Source: Methanobrevibacter ruminantium
GTDB taxonomy: Archaea; Methanobacteriota; Methanobacteria; Methanobacteriales; Methanobacteriaceae
NCBI GenBank assembly: GCA_004553595.1
Contig: SFKZ01000002.1
Location: 124,001 to 188,000, forward strand
Direction of reading: 5' to 3'
DNA length: 64,000 nucleotides
Position numbers and translations under genes: made by a program. This document shows positions 46,198 through 54,517 of this stretch, piece by piece. Within the stretch, counting starts at the first letter, position 1. Each line of letters begins with the position of its first letter. The notes under the pieces are model-generated. The model made no database searches. It was not told the DNA's origin and worked only from the letters and a program-made list of their open reading frames with translations.

Positions 46198-46887
46198 TTA
46201 TAATATAGTTGCAACCAAATAATACAAGATTGCAGTTACAGAAGGTACAGTAAGGTTATCAATACCACCATAACTGATAGCTTCAGCAACAGTTGCAATT
46301 GCAGAAATAATCAAGATGTACCAGAAATTAAGCTCTGGAAGGGTGTATCCCATTGCAGTATAGAAAACCCATACAAATACAGATAAAACTGCAGTTACAG
46401 AAAGCATTGCAAGGGAACCTGCAAGAGTTTTTTCTCCACCGAATATATGGTATTTGATTCTTCCCCATTTTGCACCGACAAGAGCTGCAAATCCATCACC
46501 GTATACCAAAGGAACAATAGCTAATGCTACAATCCAAAGCAAATTAGGATCTAATAAAATTGGGAATATCAAAAGCAATACAGACCAAATACCTGCATAG
46601 AAGAACAATCCTAATGCATGACCAGATTCGGTTACGCTATTATGGATTGCTATTGGTGAATACTCAGTCAAGAAGAACAATGCAATTGTTATGGGCAATG
46701 TGATAAACCAAAGCAAGATTGAAGGGTCTGAGAAGAACGGCATGGCAAATATCATATTACCCACCATGATATGAACAAACTTACGAGAAACTTCAGGCTT
46801 GCTCTTTAAAACCTTTTCTGCCAATAGGAATATGACAACTACATAAAGATAAACAATGACTAATGCAATTATATCGCTAAATAACAT
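46198..46887 (-). CDS. phytol/dolichol kinase-like membrane protein (VTE5/SEC59-related)
   Basis: Polytopic membrane protein of 229 residues with about seven hydrophobic segments. Family blocks are SRKFVHIMVGNMIFA near residue 35 and VYGDGFAALVGAKWG followed by GGEKTLAGSLAM near residues 130-160, typical of CTP-dependent isoprenoid-alcohol kinases. It may phosphorylate geranylgeraniol for lipid salvage or act on another polyprenol. The ATG at 46887 with AGAGAGAT upstream is preferred over a TTG six codons earlier. It lies about 120 nt downstream of the tocopherol-cyclase-like gene on the same strand. Confidence 0.78.
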   Translation of the reverse strand: MLFSDIIALVIVYLYVVVIFLLAEKVLKSKPEVSRKFVHIMVGNMIFAMPFFSDPSILLWFITLPITIALFFLTEYSPIAIHNSVTESGHALGLFFYAGIWSVLLLIFPILLDPNLLWIVALAIVPLVYGDGFAALVGAKWGRIKYHIFGGEKTLAGSLAMLSVTAVLSVFVWVFYTAMGYTLPELNFWYILIISAIATVAEAISYGGIDNLTVPSVTAILYYLVATIL

Positions 46888-47006
46888 AATATCTCTCTTA
46901 AACAAAATTAATCATAAAACACAAAATAATATAACAGTTATAAAAATAATAAATATTAAATCAATTAAGGAATTGATATGATAAAAAAAATAATATTATA
47001 GATAAC

Positions 47007-48155
47007 TTATCTGTCATCTATAATATTGTGAGTTCTATCATCATCATATTCTCCGTATTCACAACCGGCATTTTCTATTTTGATATGGTCAATTAAGGTT
47101 CCGTCATTTTTCATCAATTTGATTTCACCGTAACCGTTTCCACCATTCCAAAGACGGGTGTGAAGCTTTTTACCTGTAGGGGCTTCATAATTGAAAAGCA
47201 ACATTTCATCACGTTTACAGTATAATTTCATTTCAATTTTGCTGTTCCAATTACTTGCATTAATGAACCATTCATTTTCTTCCTTGCCTTCTTTAAATCC
47301 AAACTCTTGATGGACATTGTTCCAGAATCTTGCAAAGTTGTATTCATACATTTTTCCTTCATAGTATAATCCAATCAATAGTTTACGAGGAAGGGAAATT
47401 CCAAATGCCTTAGGTTTTCCTCCGCCTGCTTCAAAAGCAGAATTATTGAGCTTTTTGCCAGTTATTAAACTTGTTAGATTACATGAGGAAATCCATAACC
47501 AAGGGCTTGTAAAGTCTGCTCCCCAATTCTTATCCGCATATCCAAAGGATTTTTCAGGAATGACTTCATATTCAACACCATCCATTTCAATGGTACCGCT
47601 GTATTGGGTCTTTATTCCTTCAGCATGCCAAAACATTTCAAATGAATTTAATTTTCTAAAGAAACTGTTAGCACCATAACCCACATTAAAAGCGATTTGC
47701 TTGTCAATATCCAAGTCCCATTTCATTTCTCCTGCATCACACATGTATTCCGGATGTTCACGTGCTTCCTCTTCAGTTACTTTACAGTATCCAGTCATGT
47801 GGGTTTCAGTCAAGCTGTATTCTCCAACCTTTATGTCCAATTTGTCATCAGGACATGAGAAATCCTTCATGGAATAGTAATTATGGATCTGTTTAGGCTC
47901 TTTACCCCATGCTCCAACTTTTAACATGCAGTAAGAAGGTCTTTTGCCTGCTTCAATGTTTTTAGGGTCTTGACCTAATGTAGGTTCATCTTCAGCCAAA
48001 TCGGGGTTACATACAAAGTATTCTATAAAGAATGGTCTTGGTTCACCAGTTTCCTTATTGTAAGCTGTTAAAGAATGCCACCACCAGTCATAACCTTGCT
48101 TAGCAAGGGGACCTTTCAACATATAATGGTCTCTTTTCAAATCACTTTTATTCAT
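47007..48155 (-). CDS. tocopherol-cyclase/CrtC-like (AttH-type lipocalin) protein
   Basis: 382 residues of soluble beta-rich protein with no signal peptide. The order LKGPLAKQGYDWWWHSL near residue 12, a central SFGYADKNWGADFTSPWLWI near 215 and many aromatic residues fit the calycin-like family of hydroxyneurosporene hydratase, AttH and tocopherol cyclase. The conserved function in this family is terpenoid or lipid chemistry, so an isoprenoid substrate is possible, but catalysis cannot be claimed. GGAGGA precedes the ATG at 48155; a start at 48200 would add 15 residues. The gene is followed on the same strand by the phytol-kinase-like gene, which supports a lipid theme. Bacterial origin is plausible. 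Confidence 0.6.
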   Translation of the reverse strand: MNKSDLKRDHYMLKGPLAKQGYDWWWHSLTAYNKETGEPRPFFIEYFVCNPDLAEDEPTLGQDPKNIEAGKRPSYCMLKVGAWGKEPKQIHNYYSMKDFSCPDDKLDIKVGEYSLTETHMTGYCKVTEEEAREHPEYMCDAGEMKWDLDIDKQIAFNVGYGANSFFRKLNSFEMFWHAEGIKTQYSGTIEMDGVEYEVIPEKSFGYADKNWGADFTSPWLWISSCNLTSLITGKKLNNSAFEAGGGKPKAFGISLPRKLLIGLYYEGKMYEYNFARFWNNVHQEFGFKEGKEENEWFINASNWNSKIEMKLYCKRDEMLLFNYEAPTGKKLHTRLWNGGNGYGEIKLMKNDGTLIDHIKIENAGCEYGEYDDDRTHNIIDDR

Positions 48156-48582
48156 CAAAATCCTCCGAATGAAATAATTTAAATTATTCAATAATTCCAA
48201 TAAAATCTAATAATTTATGAGTTAATTATTAAAGATATTAAAGAATAATTAACTTAAATATTATATCATATTTTAATTTATATTATCTTTATAATAAATA
48301 TTTTATTATTTAAATTAAAAAACTAGAAATAGACAAAATAAGGAATTTAATAAATAACAGACAGAGAAAATGAAAATTTAATTAAAATGAAAAGTTAGCA
48401 TGTTATGAAGAATTAGAAAAATTGATAAAAAATTAGGAAAGAAAAAATGATTGATAAGGATAATAAATATCCAATAGAGAATACGAGGTATTAAAAAGGA
48501 AAGAATAAACTCTAACTACTGGATATCAATTATCCGTTTTTTTATTTTTAAGGGTATAAAGATTAAATCAATGATGAATCAA
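48156..48582. other. spacer with imperfect 16-bp inverted repeat
   Basis: 427 nt, AT-rich. GGATAATAAATATCCA (48458-48473) and TGGATATCAATTATCC (48520-48535) pair at 14 of 16 positions across a 46-nt loop, followed on plus by a T-run. No gene was recognised. Confidence 0.55.
48458..48535. repeat. 16-bp inverted repeat (MITE-like or hairpin)
   Basis: Arms 48458-48473 and 48520-48535, 46-nt loop, trailing T7 tract on the plus strand. It could be a terminator for an unseen plus transcript, an operator or a relic element. Confidence 0.5.
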
Positions 48583-48882
48583 TTATTCATTGTAGCCACA
48601 GCAAGTTCTCTTATCATGTCTATGATGTGGGATATTAGGATTGGCATGATCAGGCATTGGTTTACCGCAAGTTAAAGGACCTTTTCCTCTTGCAGAACCG
48701 CAACATCCCCCTCTTCTTTTATTATGAGCGAGAATTGCATCAATATCCAAATCCTTTACCTCTTCCAAGAATTCAATATTTTCACTGTGACATTTAGGGC
48801 AGATTGAGTGTTCACCGTTTAAGGTGATCCAAGTGAATCCGCAATCTTTACAAGTATATTTTAAAGTTAAAGCTTTTTCCAT
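48583..48882 (-). CDS. zinc-ribbon, Cys-rich small protein
   Basis: 99 residues (105 if the ATG at 48900 is used). The N-terminus is a zinc ribbon: YTCKDCGFTW then SICPKCHSENIE. The C-terminal third is unusual: GGCCGSARGKGPLTCGKP, a His/Pro-rich stretch and a final TCCGYNE. The family is not recognised by name; it resembles small regulatory zinc-ribbon proteins (FmdB-like in general layout). An SD-like GGTCGTTGAT favours the inner ATG. It is a single gene. Metal binding is likely; role unknown. Confidence 0.6.
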   Translation of the reverse strand: MEKALTLKYTCKDCGFTWITLNGEHSICPKCHSENIEFLEEVKDLDIDAILAHNKRRGGCCGSARGKGPLTCGKPMPDHANPNIPHHRHDKRTCCGYNE

Positions 48883-49068
48883 ATTATCAACGACCTTCAT
48901 TTTTTATTGATTACTAAATTACATTTTGAATATATATTCATAATCTTATATAAATACATACGAATAGTAAATAATATTTAACATAAAGTAAATATATTTA
49001 TACAATAAGTAAATATAATTTTACATAACATTTTAAAATTAAATCAATTTATAAAAAAGAGGGCAAGC

Positions 49069-49263
49069 ATGAGAAATAATCTAAGAATTTACAGAGCAAT
49101 TGAAAATATTACCCAAGAAGAATTGGCAAATGAATTGGGAGTCAGCAGGCAAACCATAGTTGCTATTGAAAATGACAAATACAATCCATCACTTGAGCTC
49201 GCCTTTAAAATAGCTCATAAGTTTGATGTGAAAATAGAAGACATTTTCATTAGTGAAATATGA
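49069..49263 (+). CDS. XRE-family helix-turn-helix regulator (YozG/Cro-like)
   Basis: 64-residue Cro/CI-type DNA-binding protein. The fold is a single HTH_3 domain: NITQEELANELGVSRQTIVA, then NDKYNPSLELAFKIAHKF and KIEDIFI at the end. GAGGGCAAGC precedes the ATG. Such small regulators are often autoregulated or control an adjacent membrane gene; here the neighbours are a zinc-ribbon protein (divergent) and an acidic protein (convergent). The target is unknown. Confidence 0.93.
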   Translation: MRNNLRIYRAIENITQEELANELGVSRQTIVAIENDKYNPSLELAFKIAHKFDVKIEDIFISEI

Positions 49264-49416
49264 ATGAAAACTAAAAGTAGAATTTAGAATTGGATTTATT
49301 ATAATGAATTTAAAATAATGATTTATAATAATGATTTATAATAATGAATTTAAATAAATTTAAAATAATTAAAACAAGTTATAATAAATAAAAAAATAGT
49401 AAGAAGAAATGATAAT

Positions 49417-50127
49417 TTAATCAAAATCATCATCATAATCAAATATGCTGAAGTCCATGCCTTTTGAAGAGCTGCAATCAATAAGGTGTGCAAGGAATTC
49501 CTCTAATGAAACTTCCACATCTTCACTTAAGATATCCGTTTCATCTGGAAATGCTTCTGGATCCAAAGTGAAACTGAGGTCTTCTTGGTTTTGAGTGAGA
49601 ATATTTATAAAATCCCCTACTGAAATCTCACGGGACTCTCCAAGTTTCATATCAAATATCTCTAAAACTGGATTTTCATCATTGATTTCAAATTCAATCT
49701 CATTCGGAATTTCAACAATCTCCCCTTCAAATACAGATCCATTGAACGCATTTTCCAAATCATTTTCATAAATTACACCAAACCTTTGATTCTCAATGAA
49801 TGGATTTTCAAATCTGAGATTGACTTCATCACCACTAGACAAGTCCAAATGAACTTCCTCATCTTCAAAAGCACCTATCTGTTCATAGAAATGTTGGAAC
49901 AAGACCATTTCAACTTCATCAACAATGCTTGAAATATTTTTGACATCACTCCAGTTTTGAGAATTGATGACAAATGCACAAAAGTCATCAATAGCTGAAA
50001 TAACGGATTTATACCTGTTTAAATCCTTTTTAGATAATCTGTTGCATTCAATTAAAGTATTTATTCTAGCTGTTTCACTTACCAATCTCTTAATCCAAAT
50101 CAATTGCACTAAACCAAAATCATTCAT
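49417..50127 (-). CDS. acidic protein of unknown function
   Basis: 236 residues. The first 90 residues look alpha-helical (WIKRLVSETARINTLIE, then YKSVISAIDDFCAFVI). The remainder is strongly acidic, with repeated Glu/Asp-rich strands and a C-terminus ending FDYDDDFD. No domain recognised; no signal peptide or membrane helix. GAGGTG lies 5 nt before the ATG, so translation is likely. It is a single gene. The 520-nt upstream spacer contains palindromes and TATA-like boxes. Function not inferred. Confidence 0.6.
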   Translation of the reverse strand: MNDFGLVQLIWIKRLVSETARINTLIECNRLSKKDLNRYKSVISAIDDFCAFVINSQNWSDVKNISSIVDEVEMVLFQHFYEQIGAFEDEEVHLDLSSGDEVNLRFENPFIENQRFGVIYENDLENAFNGSVFEGEIVEIPNEIEFEINDENPVLEIFDMKLGESREISVGDFINILTQNQEDLSFTLDPEAFPDETDILSEDVEVSLEEFLAHLIDCSSSKGMDFSIFDYDDDFD

Positions 50128-50650
50128 TAAAACACCTCATAGATGAAAATTCATTCGACAACAAAATACGTTAAATAAGAACAACCCACCCCATTATAAA
50201 ATAAGCCCCCTTGAAACTTATTAAATAATATCCCAACCAAGTTGTCCCAACAAATCATCATAACTAAAAAATGCAAACAAAATACAAAGGCACAACAATG
50301 AGTTGATATTATGAACAAACGAAATATAGGAGTGATTTAATATGATGAAATTCTATTATGATGATTTATTGGTGTAATCAACCACAATTATAGATTCATA
50401 CCCCTTCATTAAATCTATAATAACTAAATCCAAACATGAAAACGCGCTTGTTTTAACATGCATTGAAAATTTTAGATTAAGTGGTTGATGGTAACAAATA
50501 TATAAACTTGGTTGCATATAAAAGTTTTGAATTTATTAAAAAAAATTAAATAAAATAGAAAAAATAGTGGAAAATAGACTAAAAATAAAAAAATAGATTA
50601 AATTAAATAGAAAAATAAAAAAAATAAATTAAAAATTATTAAAAGTCTAA
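50128..50650. other. spacer with 9-bp inverted repeat and gene-remnant-like start
   Basis: ATCAACCAC (50377-50385) and GTGGTTGAT (50481-50489) form a perfect inverted repeat about 95 nt apart. GGAGTGAT at 50329-50336 precedes ATGATG that opens only a tiny ORF ending at 50376, possibly a relic gene start. TATA-like runs lie near 50500-50520. No RNA gene was recognised. Confidence 0.4.
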
Positions 50651-51424
50651 TTACATGTGTGCATCATCTAAAACATGATGACACTCACAATCACACTCTT
50701 TTGATAAGTCCTTAATTGTATCAAACAATAAGTTAATCAATTCCCCTTTCTTTTGAGCCATAATATCCAAGACTTCTTTTGTATCTAATTTAGTAGGGGA
50801 AATAGAAGTGGAATAATTGGAAACAACAGCTATAGGAACATAACACATTTCCTTTTCCCTTGCAAGAACTGCTTCAGGTAATGTAGTCATGCCAACAATT
50901 GATCCTCCAAGTATGCCAAACATCTTAATTTCAGCAGGAGTTTCAAATCGTGGCCCTTCTGTACAGACAATGGTTCCTCCATCAACAACCTTTCCATCAA
51001 CACATCCGGAATTAGCTAAAATAGTTCCTCTCAATCTATTGCAGAAAGGTTCGGTCATGTCAATGTGAATAACCTCATTGTCATAGAAAGTTCTATCCCT
51101 ATTTACAGTGAAATCCAAAAAGTCATCTGGGAGAACAATGGATCCGGGACCAATATCCAAATCAAGTGAACCTACAGCATTTGTAGCCATGATTTGAGTA
51201 ACACCTATCTCCTTAAGTGCCATGATGTTTGCCTTAAAATTGATTTTATGTGGAGGACAAGTGTGACCTGCAGAGTGTCTTGGCAAGAAAGCAACTGTCT
51301 TGTCCTCAATGCTTAAAAGAGAAACCTCAACAGAACCGTATTCTGTATCAACAGTTATTTTTTCTATAGAATCTGCCAATTCACCTATTTCTTCTACTCC
51401 ACTACCACCAATAATTCCAATCAT
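50651..51424 (-). CDS. mtnP: S-methyl-5'-thioadenosine (or thioinosine) phosphorylase
   Basis: Purine nucleoside phosphorylase family 2 enzyme that splits MTA or MTI for sulfur and purine salvage. 257 residues. N-terminal phosphate site IGIIGGSGVEE, then FLPRHSAGHTCPPHKINFKA, the ATNAVGSLD block and TEGPRFETPAEIKMF with the phosphate and ribose residues. The late GMTTLPEAVLAREKEMCYV is the family signature. The C-terminus carries an unusual CDCECHH stretch, a likely metal-binding tail. GAGGTTAT precedes the ATG. Methanogens often use MTI phosphorylase instead of MTAP; which substrate applies is undecided. Confidence 0.9.
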   Translation of the reverse strand: MIGIIGGSGVEEIGELADSIEKITVDTEYGSVEVSLLSIEDKTVAFLPRHSAGHTCPPHKINFKANIMALKEIGVTQIMATNAVGSLDLDIGPGSIVLPDDFLDFTVNRDRTFYDNEVIHIDMTEPFCNRLRGTILANSGCVDGKVVDGGTIVCTEGPRFETPAEIKMFGILGGSIVGMTTLPEAVLAREKEMCYVPIAVVSNYSTSISPTKLDTKEVLDIMAQKKGELINLLFDTIKDLSKECDCECHHVLDDAHM

Positions 51425-51541
51425 ATGATAACCTCAATAAAAATAAAAAATAATAATTGTCTTAATAAATTAATAAAACAATTATTTTATAAATTAATAA
51501 ATTAATTAAAAATTCAAAATAAAATAAGAAAAGGATAATTA

Positions 51542-52990
51542 TTATCCTTTTGTAACTGCTAAAGGAACAACTTTTGCAACTAATTTAGCAATTCCTGCAT
51601 CGTGAGATGTTTTAACAACTGAATCAACATTCTTGTATGCACCAGGTGCCTCTTCAGCTAAAACTGGAGCGGAATTTGCTTTTACATGAATTCCTTTTGA
51701 GTTTAATTCCTTCTTGATTCCTTCTGCAGTGAATTGTTCTTTAGCTGCAGTTCTTGATAAGACCCTTCCTGCACCGTGAGCAGTTGAACCGAAGGTCTCT
51801 TCCATAGCAACATCAGTACCATGCAATATGTAAGAAGCTGTACCCATAGTTCCTGGAATCAATACAGGCTGACCTACAGAACGGTATTCCTTAGGAATTT
51901 CACGTCTTCCAGGACCGAATGCGCGAGTAGCCCCTTTTCTGTGAACAAGCACTTCCATATGGGAACCTTTTACCTTATGAACTTCCTTTTTAGCGATGTT
52001 GTGTGCAACATCGTAAATGGTGCTCATGCCCATATCATCAGCACTGCGGGAAAACACTTCTTCAAATGATTCTCTAACCCAATGGGACATCATTTGACGA
52101 TTTGCCCATGCATAATTAGCACCAGCAGCCATAGCCTTTAAGTAACCTTGTGCCTCTTTGGAATCAATAGGTGCACATGCCAATTGCCTATCAGGAATAT
52201 TTATTTTATAATTTCTATAAGCCTTATCCATTTGTCTTAAATAGTCACTGCAGATTTGGTGTCCACATCCTCTTGAACCACTGTGAATCATAATGGCTAT
52301 TGATCCTGCTTCAAGACCAAATGCCTTTGCCACAGTTTCATCATAAATCTCTTCAATCTTTTGAACTTCAAGGAAGTGGTTTCCAGAACCTAATGAACCT
52401 AATTGAGGAATTCCTCTCTTTTTAGCCTTATCACTTACAATAGCAGATTCAGCATCCTTCATTCTACCGTTTTCTTCCAAGAACTTAAGGTCGTCTTCCC
52501 AACCGAATCCACGTTCTACAGCCCACCAAGCACCATAGTCTAAAACCTCATTGATCTCATTGTCCTTAAGTCTGATTTGACCTTTACTTCCTACACCTGA
52601 TGGAATGTTCTTAAATAATACTTCAGTAAGTTCCTTAAGCTTAGGCTTGATTTCATCTTCTGTTAAGTTAGTTCTAAGCATTCTAACTCCACAGTTAATG
52701 TCAAAACCTACTCCTCCAGGACTTACAACACCATTATTGTAATTGAAAGCTCCTACACCACCAATGCTGAAACCATATCCAAAGTGAATGTCTGGCATAG
52801 CTATTGATACACCTTGAATACCTGGCATGCAAGCTACATTTGCCACCTGCTCAAGAGCCCCCTCTTCAATATCCTTAACGGATTCATCATCAAGATACAA
52901 TCTTCCAGGAACTCTCATTTCCTTTTTATAGCTACTTGGGAGTTCCCATACATTGTCTCTTACCTTTTCAAGATTTTCTTTAACTGACAT
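51542..52990 (-). CDS. rtcB: RNA-splicing ligase RtcB
   Basis: GTP-dependent RNA ligase for tRNA splicing. 482 residues and no intein, unlike some archaeal copies. Metal and GMP motifs are GVGFDINCGVRM near residue 90, HSGSRGCGHQ near 235, YILHGTDVAMEETFG near 385 and STAHGAGR with the guanylylated histidine near 402. The ATG at 52990 lies behind GTGATATTT; a GTG three codons earlier is possible. Archease, its activator, is encoded about 900 nt away on the opposite strand (53930), with a small membrane protein gene between. Confidence 0.97.
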   Translation of the reverse strand: MSVKENLEKVRDNVWELPSSYKKEMRVPGRLYLDDESVKDIEEGALEQVANVACMPGIQGVSIAMPDIHFGYGFSIGGVGAFNYNNGVVSPGGVGFDINCGVRMLRTNLTEDEIKPKLKELTEVLFKNIPSGVGSKGQIRLKDNEINEVLDYGAWWAVERGFGWEDDLKFLEENGRMKDAESAIVSDKAKKRGIPQLGSLGSGNHFLEVQKIEEIYDETVAKAFGLEAGSIAIMIHSGSRGCGHQICSDYLRQMDKAYRNYKINIPDRQLACAPIDSKEAQGYLKAMAAGANYAWANRQMMSHWVRESFEEVFSRSADDMGMSTIYDVAHNIAKKEVHKVKGSHMEVLVHRKGATRAFGPGRREIPKEYRSVGQPVLIPGTMGTASYILHGTDVAMEETFGSTAHGAGRVLSRTAAKEQFTAEGIKKELNSKGIHVKANSAPVLAEEAPGAYKNVDSVVKTSHDAGIAKLVAKVVPLAVTKG

Positions 52991-53507
52991 AAATATCACT
53001 GAATAAGTTAAAATAACAATTTAAATAATAAGTTTGTATAAAAATTTTTCGTATAAAAATTATGAATTTCAATTATATTTAATATAACTTCTAATTAAAT
53101 TCCAATATAATTTTTAATATAATATTATAGTTATGTTTTATAATACATTTAAAATTAATTGTTGAAATTAAAACTAACAAAATCAAGAAAAGGAATATTT
53201 GAAAAATGGTTTAAGAAATTTCATAATCTCAATGAATCTAAAAAGAGCAAAAATTGATGTATGGTGTAAAGGATTAAATGATGGCTATTGAGTTTTTAGT
53301 GTTTAAAAAATGATAAAATAAAAATAAAAATTTTAATTCTAAAAACACATTGATTAAAGGATGTAAACTATGTAATTTATAAAATCTAAATATTTATGAG
53401 ATGTTTTTTTCAAGAAATTGCACGATAATATTCATAAATCTTTAGTAGTTTTTATCCTATATGGTTACATCCTTTAATAAACAATGGGTTTGGTTTCATT
53501 TGTTTAA
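52991..53507. other. spacer with 14-bp inverted repeat upstream of rtcB
   Basis: Perfect inverted repeat ATTAAAGGATGTAA (53353-53366) and TTACATCCTTTAAT (53465-53478) flanks 98 nt. Related AAAGGATTAAATGATGG occurs near 53270. No ORF was seen. Confidence 0.55.
53353..53478. repeat. 14-bp terminal inverted repeat flanking 98 nt (MITE-like)
   Basis: Exact 14-bp arms, total 126 bp. It lies just downstream of the small membrane protein gene. Could be a hairpin RNA, an insertion relic or a regulator-binding pair. Confidence 0.5.
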
Positions 53508-53696
53508 TTATACCCAGCTCATCATTTCTGGGCTTGGAGCTGCGCTAACAGCTAGAATAGATAAAAGTAATACTGTAAGAACTACAAATATTACCATGCA
53601 ATCTTTAAAATCAATTCTAAGGTTGTGGAAGTTCATAGGATCCATAATACTGGTTTTTCTTCTTAAGTCACAATTATTGTTAATATGTTTTATCAT
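53508..53696 (-). CDS. small single-pass membrane protein
   Basis: 62-residue ORF between rtcB and archease. A hydrophobic helix of about 20 residues (MVIFVVLTVLLLSILAV) begins near residue 34 and is followed by SAAPSPEMMSWV, resembling a signal-anchor end with a possible cleavage site. AGGTGA lies 5 nt before the ATG, a near-ideal ribosome site, which makes it more credible than the overlapping plus-strand frame. No family recognised. It may be unrelated to RNA ligation; the location is suggestive only. Confidence 0.6.
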   Translation of the reverse strand: MIKHINNNCDLRRKTSIMDPMNFHNLRIDFKDCMVIFVVLTVLLLSILAVSAAPSPEMMSWV

Positions 53697-53929
53697 TTTT
53701 TCACCTCATTTTAATTTAAGTTTTATTATAAATTTTCTCTCTGTAATATTACTAAGTTCTAAAGCATATATAAAAAAAGAGAAAGAGAGCATTTGAAAAC
53801 TAATATGGGGTTGGATTTCAAGTGTATTTATTATGAGATGAAAATAGATTTTTAAACCTTTTTTTCAAGGAATTTATATAATATTAAAGTTAAATAATAA
53901 ATTGTTAAAACTAATATCGGTGCATAGCT

Positions 53930-54397
53930 ATGGATAATAATGAATCAAAATTAAATGGATACGATTATTTTGATGTCACTGCAGACATTGGATTTCATGC
54001 CTATGGGAAATCTCTAAATGAGGCATACGAAAATGCAGGACTCGCTATGTTCAATGTTATAACAGATATAAGCAAGGTAAAAAAAGAGGAATCTAGAGAA
54101 TTTGAAATAGTTTCAGAGGATTTGGTTTCCCTTTTATATGATTATTTAGAAGAGCTCTTATTCCTTCAGGATACAGAGTTCCTGTTCTTTTCTGATTTTA
54201 AAGTGAATATTGAAAAAATAGCTGATGATAAATCTTCCAATCTAGAGAATTATAAATTGACTTGTTTTGCTTGTGGTGAAGAAATAGATTGGAATGTTCA
54301 TAGCCCAAAATCTGAAGTTAAGGCTATCACTTTTCATAAGATGTGTGTAAAAGAAGATGATGGTGTCTTTAAGCTTAGAGCTATCTTAGACTTATGA
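53930..54397 (+). CDS. archease (RtcB activator)
   Basis: 155-residue protein that promotes GTP-dependent guanylylation of RtcB. The metal-site N-terminus is YFDVTADIGFHAYGKSLNEA with the Asp/His ligands, and the family C-terminus is HSPKSEVKAITFHKM. A short insert (LTCFACGEEIDWNV) sits before the final strand. GGTGC lies 7 nt before the ATG. Genomic neighbourhood with rtcB supports the role. The start was chosen from the ribosome site; 15 residues of leader precede the first conserved strand. Confidence 0.93.
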   Translation: MDNNESKLNGYDYFDVTADIGFHAYGKSLNEAYENAGLAMFNVITDISKVKKEESREFEIVSEDLVSLLYDYLEELLFLQDTEFLFFSDFKVNIEKIADDKSSNLENYKLTCFACGEEIDWNVHSPKSEVKAITFHKMCVKEDDGVFKLRAILDL

Positions 54398-54517
54398 TTT
54401 TATATTCATTTTGAAAATAATAAAAAATAGAATTTTAATTAAGAATAATAAAAAAATAAAAAAAGAAACAGTTTTGATCAAACTTTTTTTAAAAGTTTGA
54501 AAAGTAGGATATTAAAT

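Noticed and set aside
46032..46214. 60-aa Phe/Tyr/Leu-rich minus ORF
   Set aside because: Composition is what A/T-only DNA gives by chance; overlaps the end of the phytol-kinase-like gene.
53461..53796. 111-aa plus ORF between rtcB and archease
   Set aside because: Overlaps the minus small membrane protein, which has a much better ribosome site; its start falls inside the inverted repeat arm.
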